From assembly GCF_019175365.1 (NCBI RefSeq), contig NZ_CP059572.1, forward strand, positions 5,828,001 through 5,892,000: 64,000 bases of DNA. The letters are read 5' to 3'. A model generated the notes under the pieces. That model was not told the DNA's origin. It saw only the letters and a program-made list of their open reading frames with translations, and searched no databases. This DNA comes from Actinomadura graeca (lineage in GTDB: Bacteria > Actinomycetota > Actinomycetes > Streptosporangiales > Streptosporangiaceae). Positions 1 to 7,836 of this stretch are shown here, piece by piece. The position numbers were made by a program, and so were the translations under genes. Position 1 is the first letter of the stretch; every line of letters starts with the position of its first letter.

Positions 1-1451
1 CGCAGCATGGCGGCCCGGTCGTCCGGCGCGGCGTGGGCGGCGTGCTCGACCATGAGGCGCGCGGCGGCCCGCGGGTCGCCGCGTTCGTACTCGACCGCGG
101 CGCGGACGCGGCCCAGGCGCGCGTGCTCCACCGGGTCGCCGGTGAGCTTCGCGGCGCTGGCGGCCAGCTCCTCCGCTTCTGCGGGCTGCCCGGCCTGGAG
201 GATCGTCTCTGCCGCCGCACCGAGGCGGGCTGCGCGCGCGCCTGCGGCTGGGGTCAGTTCCGCCGCCTGGCGGAAGAGCGCTGCGGCGGTCGCGTAGCCG
301 GTGAGGTCCCGCGCGCGCTCTGCCGCGGCCTCTAGGTCGGCGGCGACGTCCTCGTCCGGTGCCATGGCGGCTGACGCGCGGTGCCGCGCGCGGCAGTTCA
401 GATCGTCCGACGAATCGGCCAGGGCCTGGTGGACGGCGACGCGCTGCGCCGTGACAGCCCCCTGGTAGGAGGCGGCCCGGATCAACGGATGCCGGAAGGC
501 GATCCTCCGGCCCGTCACTTCCACCAGGCGTGCTCGCTCCGCCGCCTCTAGGTCGGACAGGCCCACGCCCAGCGCGCGCGCCGCGCCCAGCAGGCTCGGC
601 ATGTAACCGCGTCCCTCGGCCGCGGCTATCAGGAGCATCAGCCGGGCCTCGTCCGGGAGGCCGCCGATCTGGTTCCGGAACGACGCGACGACCTGGTCGG
701 TGACCGGGAGCGGACGCGAGCCGTCCGGCATCGAGAGCCCGGCCGCGCCGAACTCCAGCAGGGCGAGCGGGTTGCCCTTCGACTCCCGGACGACCCGGTC
801 GCGGACGGCGGGCGGCACGCGCCGCGCGGCGGCCAGGCTTGCGGCGGCATCGCGGTCCAGCCGGTCGAGGCGCAGTTCGGGCAGGCCCGTGCCGGTGAAC
901 GCCTCGTCCCGCGCGGCGAACAGCATCACCACGCCCTCGGCCGCCAGCCGCCGCGCCGCGAACAGCAGCGCCTCGGCGGTCGCGGTGTCCAGCCACTGGG
1001 CGTCGTCGGCGAGGCACAGCACGGGCCGTCCCGGGGGGTGCGGGGGGTCGCCCTCCCACACGAGACCGGGACGGTCGTCGTCGGCGAGGTCGGCGAGCAG
1101 CGTCAGCACGGCGAGCCCGGTGGTGAAGCGGTCCCGCGGTCCCGCGCCGGTGGCGCCGGGATCGGCGAGCACCGACCGCAGCGCCGCGGCCTGCGCGTCC
1201 GGGAGGGCGCCGAGGCGGTCGCGGACGGGCCACAGGAGCTGGTTGAGCCCGGCGAACGCGATGCCCGACTCCGCCTCGATCCCGACCGCGCGCAGGACGC
1301 GCGGCACGCCGTCCGCGGCACTCTCCAGCAGCGCGGACTTGCCGATGCCGGCCTCGCCGCGCAGCACGAGGGCGCCGCTGCGCCCGCCGTCGCGCGCCTC
1401 CGCGAGCAGCGAGGAGATCCGCGCCTGTTCGGTTTCACGCCCGTAGAGCAC
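1..1451 (-). CDS. LuxR-family (LAL-type) ATPase transcriptional regulator, C-terminal part outside window
   Basis: The reading frame starts at a GTG (1449-1451) and runs off the left edge, giving 483 residues. The N-terminus begins VLYGRETEQARISSLL, and a Walker A motif (GEAGIGKSALL, Lys38) is followed by a Walker B-like stretch (VLCLADDAQWLD). The order ATPase domain then helical repeat region is that of large STAND/LAL regulators, which usually end in a LuxR helix-turn-helix; that end is not in the window, so the family call rests on the ATPase part. It is transcribed away from the Old Yellow Enzyme gene with about 100 bp between them, so it may control that gene, but this is inference. A TTG eight bases upstream opens a different frame and is not the start. 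Confidence 0.8.
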   Translation of the reverse strand, partial: MLYGRETEQARISSLLAEARDGGRSGALVLRGEAGIGKSALLESAADGVPRVLRAVGIEAESGIAFAGLNQLLWPVRDRLGALPDAQAAALRSVLADPGATGAGPRDRFTTGLAVLTLLADLADDDRPGLVWEGDPPHPPGRPVLCLADDAQWLDTATAEALLFAARRLAAEGVVMLFAARDEAFTGTGLPELRLDRLDRDAAASLAAARRVPPAVRDRVVRESKGNPLALLEFGAAGLSMPDGSRPLPVTDQVVASFRNQIGGLPDEARLMLLIAAAEGRGYMPSLLGAARALGVGLSDLEAAERARLVEVTGRRIAFRHPLIRAASYQGAVTAQRVAVHQALADSSDDLNCRARHRASAAMAPDEDVAADLEAAAERARDLTGYATAAALFRQAAELTPAAGARAARLGAAAETILQAGQPAEAEELAASAAKLTGDPVEHARLGRVRAAVEYERGDPRAAARLMVEHAAHAAPDDRAAML

Positions 1452-1552
1452 GTCTCCAAACTACGGGGCCGACTACCGAAACTTTACGGATTCGCTGCGG
1501 GGCCGGCTCTCCGTACCTTCATGGCCGATGCGCACGCCATGAGGAGGACGTC

Positions 1553-2629
1553 ATGAAGGAACTGTTCGAGCCGCTGCCGGTCGGGAAGCTGGAGTTGCCC
1601 AACCGCCTGGTGATGGCGCCGATGACCCGCAGCCGGGCGTTCGAGGACGGCGAGGTGACCGGGCTGACCGCCGAGTACTACGCGCAGCGCGCCACGGCCG
1701 GGTTGATCATCTCGGAGGGCACGCAGCCGAGCGTCCGGGGACAGGGCTACGTCTGGACGCCCGGCCTGCACTCCGGCGGGCAGGTGGAGGCGTGGCGGGC
1801 GGTCACCGGCGCCGTGCACGCCGCGGGCGGGCGGATCTTCGCCCAGCTGATGCACACGGGCCGCGTGGGCCACCCGGTGCTGTACCCGGACGGCGCGCCG
1901 CCGCTGGGCCCGTCCGCTATCGCCAGCGGCGAGCAGCTGTTCACGCCGGAGGGGATGCTCGACCACCCCGAGCCCCGCGAGATGACCACGGACGACATCG
2001 CCCAGGCCGTCCGGGAGTTCGCGGACGCCGCCCGCAACGCCATGGACGCCGGGTTCGACGGAGTGGAACTGCACGGCGCGAACGGCTACCTGATCCACCA
2101 GTTCCTCGGGGACGGGAGCAACACGCGGACGGACGGCTATGGCGGGACCGTCCAGAACCGCATCAGGTTCGCCGTGGAGGTCACGCAGGCCGTCGCCGAA
2201 GCGATCGGACCAGAGCACGTGGGCCTCCGAGTGTCCCCGGGTAACAACGCCAACGGCGTCACCGAGAGCGACACACCCGCGTTGTACACGGCGCTGGTCG
2301 CGGCCTTGGCGCCGCTAGGAATTGCTTACCTCCACGTCATGGAGACGGGTCTCCGGGACCTGACCCGCACGCTCCGTGCCGCCTGGCCGGGAACGCTGAT
2401 CCTCAACCCGCACCCGACGCCGGACACCGACCAGGCCACTCCCGAACACGGCGCCGAGGCGCTGCGCGAGGGCCTGGCCGACGCGGTCTCGTTCGCGCGC
2501 CTGTGGCTCGCCAACCCCGATCTCCCGGAGCGGATCCGGGCCGGAGGCCCGTACAACGAGGCCGACCCGGCGAGCTTCTACGGCGGCGACCACCGCGGCT
2601 ACACCGACTATCCGGCGCTCACCGCCTGA
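1553..2629 (+). CDS. Old Yellow Enzyme family alkene reductase (NemA-like)
   Basis: A 358-residue protein of normal OYE length. It begins with the family signature LPNRLVMAPMTRSRA and carries HGANGYLIHQFL followed by TDGYGG, the FMN/substrate-binding region of NADPH:flavin oxidoreductases. Family members are soluble FMN barrels that reduce activated C=C bonds, nitro-esters or N-ethylmaleimide with NAD(P)H. The start is well placed: GAGGAGG lies a few bases before the ATG. It is divergent from the LAL regulator and ends in a strong hairpin shared with the convergent NlpC/P60 gene. The physiological substrate cannot be told from sequence; xenobiotic or electrophile detoxification is the usual role. 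Confidence 0.92.
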   Translation: MKELFEPLPVGKLELPNRLVMAPMTRSRAFEDGEVTGLTAEYYAQRATAGLIISEGTQPSVRGQGYVWTPGLHSGGQVEAWRAVTGAVHAAGGRIFAQLMHTGRVGHPVLYPDGAPPLGPSAIASGEQLFTPEGMLDHPEPREMTTDDIAQAVREFADAARNAMDAGFDGVELHGANGYLIHQFLGDGSNTRTDGYGGTVQNRIRFAVEVTQAVAEAIGPEHVGLRVSPGNNANGVTESDTPALYTALVAALAPLGIAYLHVMETGLRDLTRTLRAAWPGTLILNPHPTPDTDQATPEHGAEALREGLADAVSFARLWLANPDLPERIRAGGPYNEADPASFYGGDHRGYTDYPALTA

Positions 2630-2638
2630 GCAAGGCGA

Positions 2639-2668
2639 GGCCCCGTACCGGACGTCCGGCACGGGGCC
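2639..2668. terminator. Bidirectional terminator hairpin
   Basis: GGCCCCGT pairs with ACGGGGCC, with an inner CCGG/CCGG stem closed by an ACGT loop and one A/C mismatch. It sits between the convergent ends of the OYE gene (2629) and the NlpC/P60 gene (2690), so it can serve both. Confidence 0.7.
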
Positions 2669-2689
2669 CTCGCGTGATCTATGCCCGGC

Positions 2690-3268
2690 TCAGTAGCCGG
2701 GGCGGACAGCGCCGCTGAAGTGGCGCTTGTAGTAACCCGCCAGCTTGACCTTCTTGACCCGCTTGCCCGAGCTGGGCGCGTGGATCATGTAGCCCTTCCC
2801 GACGTAGATGCCCATGTGGGTCTTGCCGCCATAGAAGAAGAGCAGGTCGCCCTTGACCGCGCCCTTCCACGAGACCTTGTACTTGACCGCACGGTAGATC
2901 TGCTGTGTCGTGCGGGGAAGTTTCACCCCGGCCTTGCGCCACGCCGTGCCGGCCAGTCCCGAGCAGTCCCACGAGCCGGGCCCGTTGCCGCCGTAGCGGT
3001 ACGGGTCGCCGATCTGCTTGTAGGCGAACTTGACGGCGATGGCGGCGCGCTTCTTCTGACGCGCCTTCCTGGACGCGGAGATCTTGGTGGCGGCCAGGTT
3101 CGTGGCCGTCACCGCCTGGGCCGGGGCCGTGGCCCGCGCCGGGGTCGCCTGGGCGGGCGCCGCCACCAGCAGCGACACGCCGAGCGCGGTCGCGGTGGTG
3201 AGGACGGTGCCGCCGGCGAGCGACGTGCGGGCGATACGGGTCTTCAGGGGGTTTCTGGGGGTATGCAG
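2690..3268 (-). CDS. Secreted NlpC/P60 (C40) cell-wall endopeptidase
   Basis: The C-terminal ~110 residues form an NlpC/P60 domain: WDCSGLAG contains the catalytic Cys, HMGIYVG the catalytic His, and MIHAPSSG follows. The family cleaves gamma-D-Glu-mDAP or related peptidoglycan stem bonds outside the cell. The N-terminus is a Sec-type signal peptide (positively charged KTRIARTS, hydrophobic stretch, APAQA cleavage-like site). The start is uncertain. No ATG or GTG precedes the signal peptide at a good distance; GGAG lies 5 nt before a CTG at 3268, which I use here. An ATG at 3421 would add an implausible 51-residue extension before the signal peptide. The gene is monocistronic and converges on the OYE gene. 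Confidence 0.8.
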   Translation of the reverse strand: MHTPRNPLKTRIARTSLAGGTVLTTATALGVSLLVAAPAQATPARATAPAQAVTATNLAATKISASRKARQKKRAAIAVKFAYKQIGDPYRYGGNGPGSWDCSGLAGTAWRKAGVKLPRTTQQIYRAVKYKVSWKGAVKGDLLFFYGGKTHMGIYVGKGYMIHAPSSGKRVKKVKLAGYYKRHFSGAVRPGY

Positions 3269-4200
3269 GATGACTCCAGATTTCGCGGATGGTGCCTGCC
3301 GGGCAGCCCTCACCGCAGGCGGGACTACCGCTCTGGCGTTTCGGGATGCAGCGGCCGCCGTTCTCCGGGGCGTCGCGGGGGGACGCCGCGGACACGGCCG
3401 CGTCTCGGCTCCGTGCCTCATGGCTGCACGGATTCGGCGATCGACGGCGGTTCTTCGGCGGTGGCGCCGTCCGGGGGACGGCGTGCCGGGCCCGCACCGG
3501 GGACCCGTGCCGTCCGGAAGGGACGATCCCGGACCTGAGAGGGGCGAAGTCCGAGACGCACCGCAACCGCGCGTCGGATTGCGTGTTCTGTTATCTGGGG
3601 CGGCGTGGTGTGCCGCACGAACCGGGCAGGAACGTAGCCAGGGTCCGGCTCGGCTGGCAAATGTGAAGCCGATTCTCAGGTGCCATGAGTTCCTGACGCG
3701 CAGTGACGATCACGGTGCTGCCTGCGCCGATGATGACCGAATTCGAGTAATTGTGAAGTGGGTCACAGTTCCTTGGAGAGGTGAAATCGGTGCCGTCTCT
3801 CCGGACGCACGGTGAGTGATTCTGTGCGTCCCGTGATGGCCATTCTTGGAACTGCGTGCCCAGATCACGGGCTCGGCGGGCTGGATCGAACGCGGTTCGG
3901 ACCCGGTTTTGAAGGTCCCTGGAAGTGCTCTGGAGGTGTCCTGGAGGAGACGCGAGGCATACCAGGAAAATGGATCTTGGACTGCTGCCCGGACCTCGCG
4001 ACGTTATGTGGGCGTGATATGCGACACAGAAGCCGCCCGACGCCATAACCGCCCGGACAGGGCTTGGCTCCATGTCGGTGAGGCGCCTATCACGACCGTG
4101 TCTCCGCTTCTCGCCCGCGGTGGATTCCTCGTGGTCGGGAGGCCGCCGGATTGCCGGATCCGGTCATAGGCGGGCCATCGCGGCCCGTCCGTCGCACACT

Positions 4201-4244
4201 TCTTGAGGGACGACCTGTCCGCTCTTGAGGGACGACCTGTCCGC
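4201..4244. repeat. Perfect 22-bp tandem duplication
   Basis: The 22 bases at 4201-4222 (starting TCTTGAGGGACGACC) are repeated without change at 4223-4244. Only two copies are present and the region is non-coding. Confidence 0.9.
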
Positions 4245-4466
4245 CGTTTTCGGGCCGCAAGGGGCGCGGCCCGATGAACACACCCGACCACCGGAACCAC
4301 CCGCAGGGCGCCGGCCGGGCGCGCTCCGGGCGAACCGCGAAGGCCCGGCGCCCGAGCCCGCGACAGGCGCACGCCGGCGGCGGACCCGCCGCCCGCGAAC
4401 GCCCGGAAGCGGCTCGCGACATGGGAGAACGTGCTCGATGTCCGAAATGGCAGAACTCTCCCACCT

Positions 4467-4495
4467 TTGACCCCTGGAACGAATATCGTTTTCAT
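4467..4495 (+). promoter_or_regulatory. Putative promoter with embedded Fur/Zur-like operator
   Basis: TTGACC (4467-4472) and TTTCAT (4490-4495) are separated by 17 bp. Between and over them lies CGAATATCGTTTTCA (4480-4494), whose reverse complement matches the actinomycete Zur-type palindrome TGAAAATGATTTTCA at 12 of 15 positions. The promoter reading is inference from spacing. Confidence 0.4.
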
Positions 4496-4541
4496 GCGAC
4501 GCTGTTCCCTGTCCCAGACCCGGTGAGAGGGGAGAACGATC

Positions 4542-4937
4542 ATGTCCCTGACTGTCGACGATCGCCTGCTCGAGAAGGCCCGCCAGGGCGAGGTGGACGA
4601 CGCGTCCTTCGTGGCGTGCGTCCGTGACTCGCTGCCGTACGCGTGGGAGGTCATCAGCGGTGTCATCGCCCGGATGCGCGACGGTGACACCGGCTTCGCC
4701 GACAACCAGACCCCGCCGCCCGACGAGCAGGCCCGCGGGCAGTTGCTCCGCGTCCTCGCGAGCGACTCGATGCGCGGGGCACTGGAGCGCCACTTCGGTG
4801 TGCGCCTGGCGTTCCAGAACTGTCACCGCGTCGCGGCCTTCGACTTCGCCGTCGAGGGCAACGCCGAGCGGCACGAGCGCTTCATCTCGCCCCGCGCCCA
4901 GCTCCTGAACCAGTCCCCGGAACTGGTCGACTGCTGA
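4542..4937 (+). CDS. SCO5389-family protein, function unknown
   Basis: A 131-residue soluble protein with no signal peptide or membrane segment. Its sequence, including MSLTVDDRLLEKARQGEVDD, PPPDEQARGQLLR and AQLLNQSPEL near the C-terminus, is that of a small family conserved in streptomycetes and relatives and typified by SCO5389. No catalytic motif is visible and I assign no function. The ATG is preceded by GAGGGGAGAACGATC, a good ribosome-binding site. The gene is alone and ends in a region of degenerate 16-bp repeats and a long hairpin. Confidence 0.88.
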   Translation: MSLTVDDRLLEKARQGEVDDASFVACVRDSLPYAWEVISGVIARMRDGDTGFADNQTPPPDEQARGQLLRVLASDSMRGALERHFGVRLAFQNCHRVAAFDFAVEGNAERHERFISPRAQLLNQSPELVDC

Positions 4938-4980
4938 CCCGTCCCCGGTCCCATCCCCGACCTGGACCCATCTCCAACCC

Positions 4981-5028
4981 GTCCCCGACCTGAACCGTCC
5001 CCGACCTGAACCGTCCCCGTGCCGAACC
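4981..5028. repeat. 16-bp tandem repeat array (three units)
   Basis: The unit GTCCCCGACCTGAACC occurs exactly at 4981-4996 and 4997-5012, then with three changes at 5013-5028. More degraded relatives (CCATCCCCGACCTGGACC and similar) extend to either side, from about 4941 to 5060. It follows the stop of the SCO5389-family gene. Confidence 0.85.
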
Positions 5029-5070
5029 CCGTCACGGACCCGACCCGTCCCTGACGGGGGTCATCCCGAC

Positions 5071-5121
5071 CCCCGCCTCCGCCCGGTGCCGGACGTCCGG
5101 CGGCACCGGGCGGAGGCGGGG
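5071..5121. terminator. 21-bp perfect-stem hairpin
   Basis: Bases 5071-5091 are exactly complementary to 5101-5121, with a 9-nt loop (GACGTCCGG). It is probably the terminator of the SCO5389-family gene. Its right arm ends three bases before an ATG at 5124, which argues against that ATG as the start of the next gene. Confidence 0.8.
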
Positions 5122-5204
5122 CCATGGCCGAGACGCCGCGAACGCGGAATGAGCCCGGGATCCCCGGGTACCGCCACGGCGTGCGGCTAGAACCGGGAGA
5201 TCGC

Positions 5205-5804
5205 GTGGGGGATGTGCAAACGGGACCGCAGGCTGGAAACGGCGTGCGCACGGGTCCGGACGGGCTGCTGGCGAGCCTGAAACGGGCCGCGGCGGCGTTG
5301 CAGGACGCGGGCATCGAGTTCGCGCTCGTGGGCGGGTTCGCCGCCTACGCGCGCGGCGCGGCCGTGTCCACGCACGACGTGGACTTCGCGCTGCGGGAGC
5401 GTGATGTCCCCGCGGCGCTGGACGCGCTCGGCGCGGTGGGCATGCGGCACGCGGAGTGCCCCGAGAACTGGCTCGCGAAGGCCTACGACGGGGACCACCT
5501 GATCGACCTCATCCACACGCCGTCCGGGCGGCCGGTGGACGACGACCTGCTCGGGCGCGCGGAGGAGATGACCGTCGGGGCGGTGTTCATGCCCGTCCTG
5601 CCCGCCACCGACCTGGTGGTCATGCGGCTGCTGGCGTTCACCGAGACCGCCTGCGACTTCAGCGGGTTCCTGCACGTGAGCCGCGCTCTGCGGGAGCAGG
5701 TGGACTGGCCGCGCGTCGCGTCCGAGACCGCGGAGTCCCCGTACGCCTACGCGTTCCTGACCCTGCTGACCAGGCTCGGCGTCATCGAAGGGGGCGTCCT
5801 GTGA
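5205..5804 (+). CDS. Nucleotidyltransferase-superfamily protein (AbiEii-like fold)
   Basis: About 199 residues from a GTG at 5205, which has GGGAGA just upstream. An ATG at 5124 in the same frame would add 27 polar residues but abuts the right arm of the terminator hairpin. The signature GGFAAYARGAAVSTHDVDF matches the minimal nucleotidyltransferase pattern GG...R.T.D.D, with the paired Asp of THDVDF as metal ligands, and DHLIDLIH supplies the third carboxylate. Such proteins act as nucleotidyltransferases or as toxin/antitoxin partners; nothing here decides which. Its TGA overlaps the GTG of the BON gene, so the two are translationally coupled. Confidence 0.75.
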   Translation: MGDVQTGPQAGNGVRTGPDGLLASLKRAAAALQDAGIEFALVGGFAAYARGAAVSTHDVDFALRERDVPAALDALGAVGMRHAECPENWLAKAYDGDHLIDLIHTPSGRPVDDDLLGRAEEMTVGAVFMPVLPATDLVVMRLLAFTETACDFSGFLHVSRALREQVDWPRVASETAESPYAYAFLTLLTRLGVIEGGVL

Positions 5805-6046
5805 CCGACATGCCCGAATACCTGTCCGCCCACATCCAGGAGAGGCTGGCGGCGCAGGCGCACGAACTCGGCATCCGCGTCGACGTCCGCGGGGACGTGG
5901 TGCACCTGCGCGGCGAGGTGGTGAGCGAGGAGCGGCGGCGGGAGGTCGAGGAGGCCGCCCGCGCCGCCGCCGAGGGCCACCGGATCTGCAACGAGGTGTC
6001 GGTGGTGCCGGTGGGCGAGCCGGACGGCGAGGAGCGGCTCTCATGA
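5801..6046 (+). CDS. BON-domain protein
   Basis: An 81-residue protein starting at a GTG that overlaps the stop of the nucleotidyltransferase gene (GTGA). The core (IRVDVRGDVVHLRGEV followed by a Glu/Arg/Ala-rich helix and ICNEVSVV) is one BON (alpha/beta phospholipid- or ligand-binding) domain. There is no signal peptide, so it should be cytoplasmic. Its stop overlaps the ATG of the next gene. In related actinomycetes BON domains accompany stress-type proteins; the role here is unknown. Confidence 0.8.
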   Translation: MTDMPEYLSAHIQERLAAQAHELGIRVDVRGDVVHLRGEVVSEERRREVEEAARAAAEGHRICNEVSVVPVGEPDGEERLS

Positions 6047-6774
6047 TCCGCGTCGCGGCGGCGGGCGACCTGCACGTGGGCCCGGAGGTGGCCGGCGCCT
6101 ACCGGGCGCGGCTGCACGGGCTGGCCGACCAGGCGGACGTGTTCCTCGTCGCAGGCGATCTGACCAGGCACGGGACGGTCGAGGAGGGCCGGGTCGCGGC
6201 GGGTGAGCTGCGCGACTTGGGCGTGCCGGTGATCACGGTGCTCGGCAACCACGACTACCACTCCGACGCCGAGGAGGAGATCGCGGACGTGCTGCGCGAC
6301 GCGGGCGTCACCGTCCTGGAGAACGAGGGGACGGTCCTGGACTGCGGCGGGACGCGGCTCGGCGTCGCGGGCGGCAAGGGCTTCGGCGGCGGGTTCCAGG
6401 GGAAGTGCGCCAGCGACTTCGGCGAGCCGGAGATGAAGGCGTTCGTCCGGCACGCCAAGGACGTCGCGGCGCGGTTCGGCGGCGCGCTGCTGGGGCTGGA
6501 CGCCGACGTCCGCGTCAGCCTGACCCACTATGCGCCCGTGGACGACACCCTGGAGGGCGAGCCGCCGGAGATCTATCCGTTCCTCGGCAGCTACCTGCTG
6601 GGCGAGGCGATCGACGCGGCGGGCGTGGAGCTGGCGATCCACGGGCACGCGCACAAGGGCACGGAGAAGGGCCTCACGCAGGGCGGCGTCCGCGTCCGGA
6701 ACGTGGCGCTCCCGGTGATCCAGCACGCCTACGCCCTCTACACGCTCGACCCGCACCCCGCCCCGGCCCGCTGA
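6043..6774 (+). CDS. Metallophosphoesterase (calcineurin-like)
   Basis: A 243-residue protein with the full set of dinuclear-metal motifs in order: AAGDLHVGP (D-x-H), VAGDLTRHG (GDxx), VLGNHDY (GNHD), LTHYAP and HGHAHKG (GHxH). It is cytoplasmic, with no signal peptide. The family hydrolyses phosphomonoesters or phosphodiesters; the substrate is not predictable. The ATG overlaps the BON gene stop (ATGA), so nucleotidyltransferase, BON protein and phosphoesterase form one coupled operon and may act on the same nucleotide-type ligand, which is inference. Confidence 0.9.
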   Translation: MIRVAAAGDLHVGPEVAGAYRARLHGLADQADVFLVAGDLTRHGTVEEGRVAAGELRDLGVPVITVLGNHDYHSDAEEEIADVLRDAGVTVLENEGTVLDCGGTRLGVAGGKGFGGGFQGKCASDFGEPEMKAFVRHAKDVAARFGGALLGLDADVRVSLTHYAPVDDTLEGEPPEIYPFLGSYLLGEAIDAAGVELAIHGHAHKGTEKGLTQGGVRVRNVALPVIQHAYALYTLDPHPAPAR

Positions 6775-6810
6775 TCCGCAGCGGCCGCCTGATCCCGGGC
6801 GCCGGCGTGC

Positions 6811-7836
6811 TCACCGGCCGTCGGCGTCGCGGAGGAGGTCGAGGACGGCCTGCTCGGCCGGGCCCTGGGTGGCCAGCTCGCCCTCCCCGGTCTCCTTGCC
6901 GAGGGCCGTGAGCGCGGGGGCGATCGTGCGGCCCTCCTCGTACAGCTCGATGATCCGCGGGTCGATGTAGGACGCGCGGGCCACGGCCGGGGTGTTGCCC
7001 AGGTACGCGGCGACCTCCTTGACGACCCGGACGATGGCCCGCTTCCGCGCGGTCTCCGCCTTCCCCGCGCGCACGGACACCGCCAGGCCCACGGCTGCGA
7101 GGACGGTGGCGTGCCAGGTCCGGAAGTCCTTGGCGCTGAAGTCGCCGTCCGTGACCTCACGGATGAACTCGTTGATGTCGGACGTGGTGACGTCGTGCCA
7201 GCCGGACCGCGTCCGGTAGGCGAGCAGCTCGGGACCCTCGTCGCGGCGGCGCTTGAGGCCGGAGACGACCTTGCAGACGCCCTCCTCGGCGACCGCCTGA
7301 TAGCGCTCCTTCGACCCTTTCGCCGGGTACTCGAACGCCACCTCGCCGCGCCGGCACGTGACGTGCTCGCGCAGGACGGTGGCCAGCCCGTACGTGCCGT
7401 TGTCCGCCGCGTACGCCTCGCCGCCGATGCGGAAGAAGCCGAGGTCGATCAGCCGGACGGCGGCGGCCAGCACGCGCTCGCGTCCGTACCCGCGGCCCTC
7501 CAGATAACGGGAGAGGGTCGCGCGGACGGCCGGCAGCCGCTCGGCGAGCTCCAGCACGTGCTCGTGCTTCTCCCGGTCGCGCTGCTCGCGCCAGGCGTCG
7601 TGGTACAGGTACTGGCGGCGTCCCGCCGCGTCGGTCCCCATCGCCTGGATGTGCCCGTCGGCGTCCGGGCAGATCCACACGTCCCGCCACGCGGGCGGGA
7701 TGACGAGGGCCCTGATCCGCTCCTTCTCGGCCGGGTCGTCCAGGGGACGGCCGTCCAGCCCCAGGTAGACGAAGCCGCGGCCGTGGCGGCGGCGGCCGAG
7801 GCCGGGCTCGGCAGGGTCACTGCGCCGCAGGGTCAT
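6811..7836 (-). CDS. DNA topoisomerase IB (eukaryote/poxvirus type)
   Basis: A 341-residue protein, the usual length of bacterial topoisomerase IB. The N-terminal domain has FVYLGLDGRPL and LVIPPAWRDVWICP. The catalytic domain has TRSGWHDVT, AKDFRTWHATV and ARASYIDPRIIELY, where the Tyr of SYIDP is the expected nucleophile that forms the 3'-phosphotyrosyl intermediate. The enzyme relaxes supercoils without ATP. The ATG (7834-7836) overlaps the stop of the upstream SDR gene (ATGA), so the two are translationally coupled. Confidence 0.93.
   Translation of the reverse strand: MTLRRSDPAEPGLGRRRHGRGFVYLGLDGRPLDDPAEKERIRALVIPPAWRDVWICPDADGHIQAMGTDAAGRRQYLYHDAWREQRDREKHEHVLELAERLPAVRATLSRYLEGRGYGRERVLAAAVRLIDLGFFRIGGEAYAADNGTYGLATVLREHVTCRRGEVAFEYPAKGSKERYQAVAEEGVCKVVSGLKRRRDEGPELLAYRTRSGWHDVTTSDINEFIREVTDGDFSAKDFRTWHATVLAAVGLAVSVRAGKAETARKRAIVRVVKEVAAYLGNTPAVARASYIDPRIIELYEEGRTIAPALTALGKETGEGELATQGPAEQAVLDLLRDADGR

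Larger units (their letters stand above)
3269..4541. other. Long intergenic region (about 1.27 kb) without a convincing gene
   Basis: No frame here has protein-like composition supported by a start signal. It holds the leader of the NlpC/P60 gene on the minus strand, a 22-bp tandem duplication (4201-4244), and the promoter region of the SCO5389-family gene with an overlapping Fur/Zur-like palindrome (4480-4494). Confidence 0.6.

Noticed and set aside
3270..3600. Possible cyclic di-AMP (ydaO-type) riboswitch before the NlpC/P60 gene
   Set aside because: The minus strand has CGCCGAATCCG and a later CACGGAG resembling one helix of that class, and such riboswitches often precede cell-wall hydrolases in actinomycetes. 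The conserved GGGGTGAATC and CAGCTAACC segments could not be found. A covariance-model search (RF00379) would settle it.
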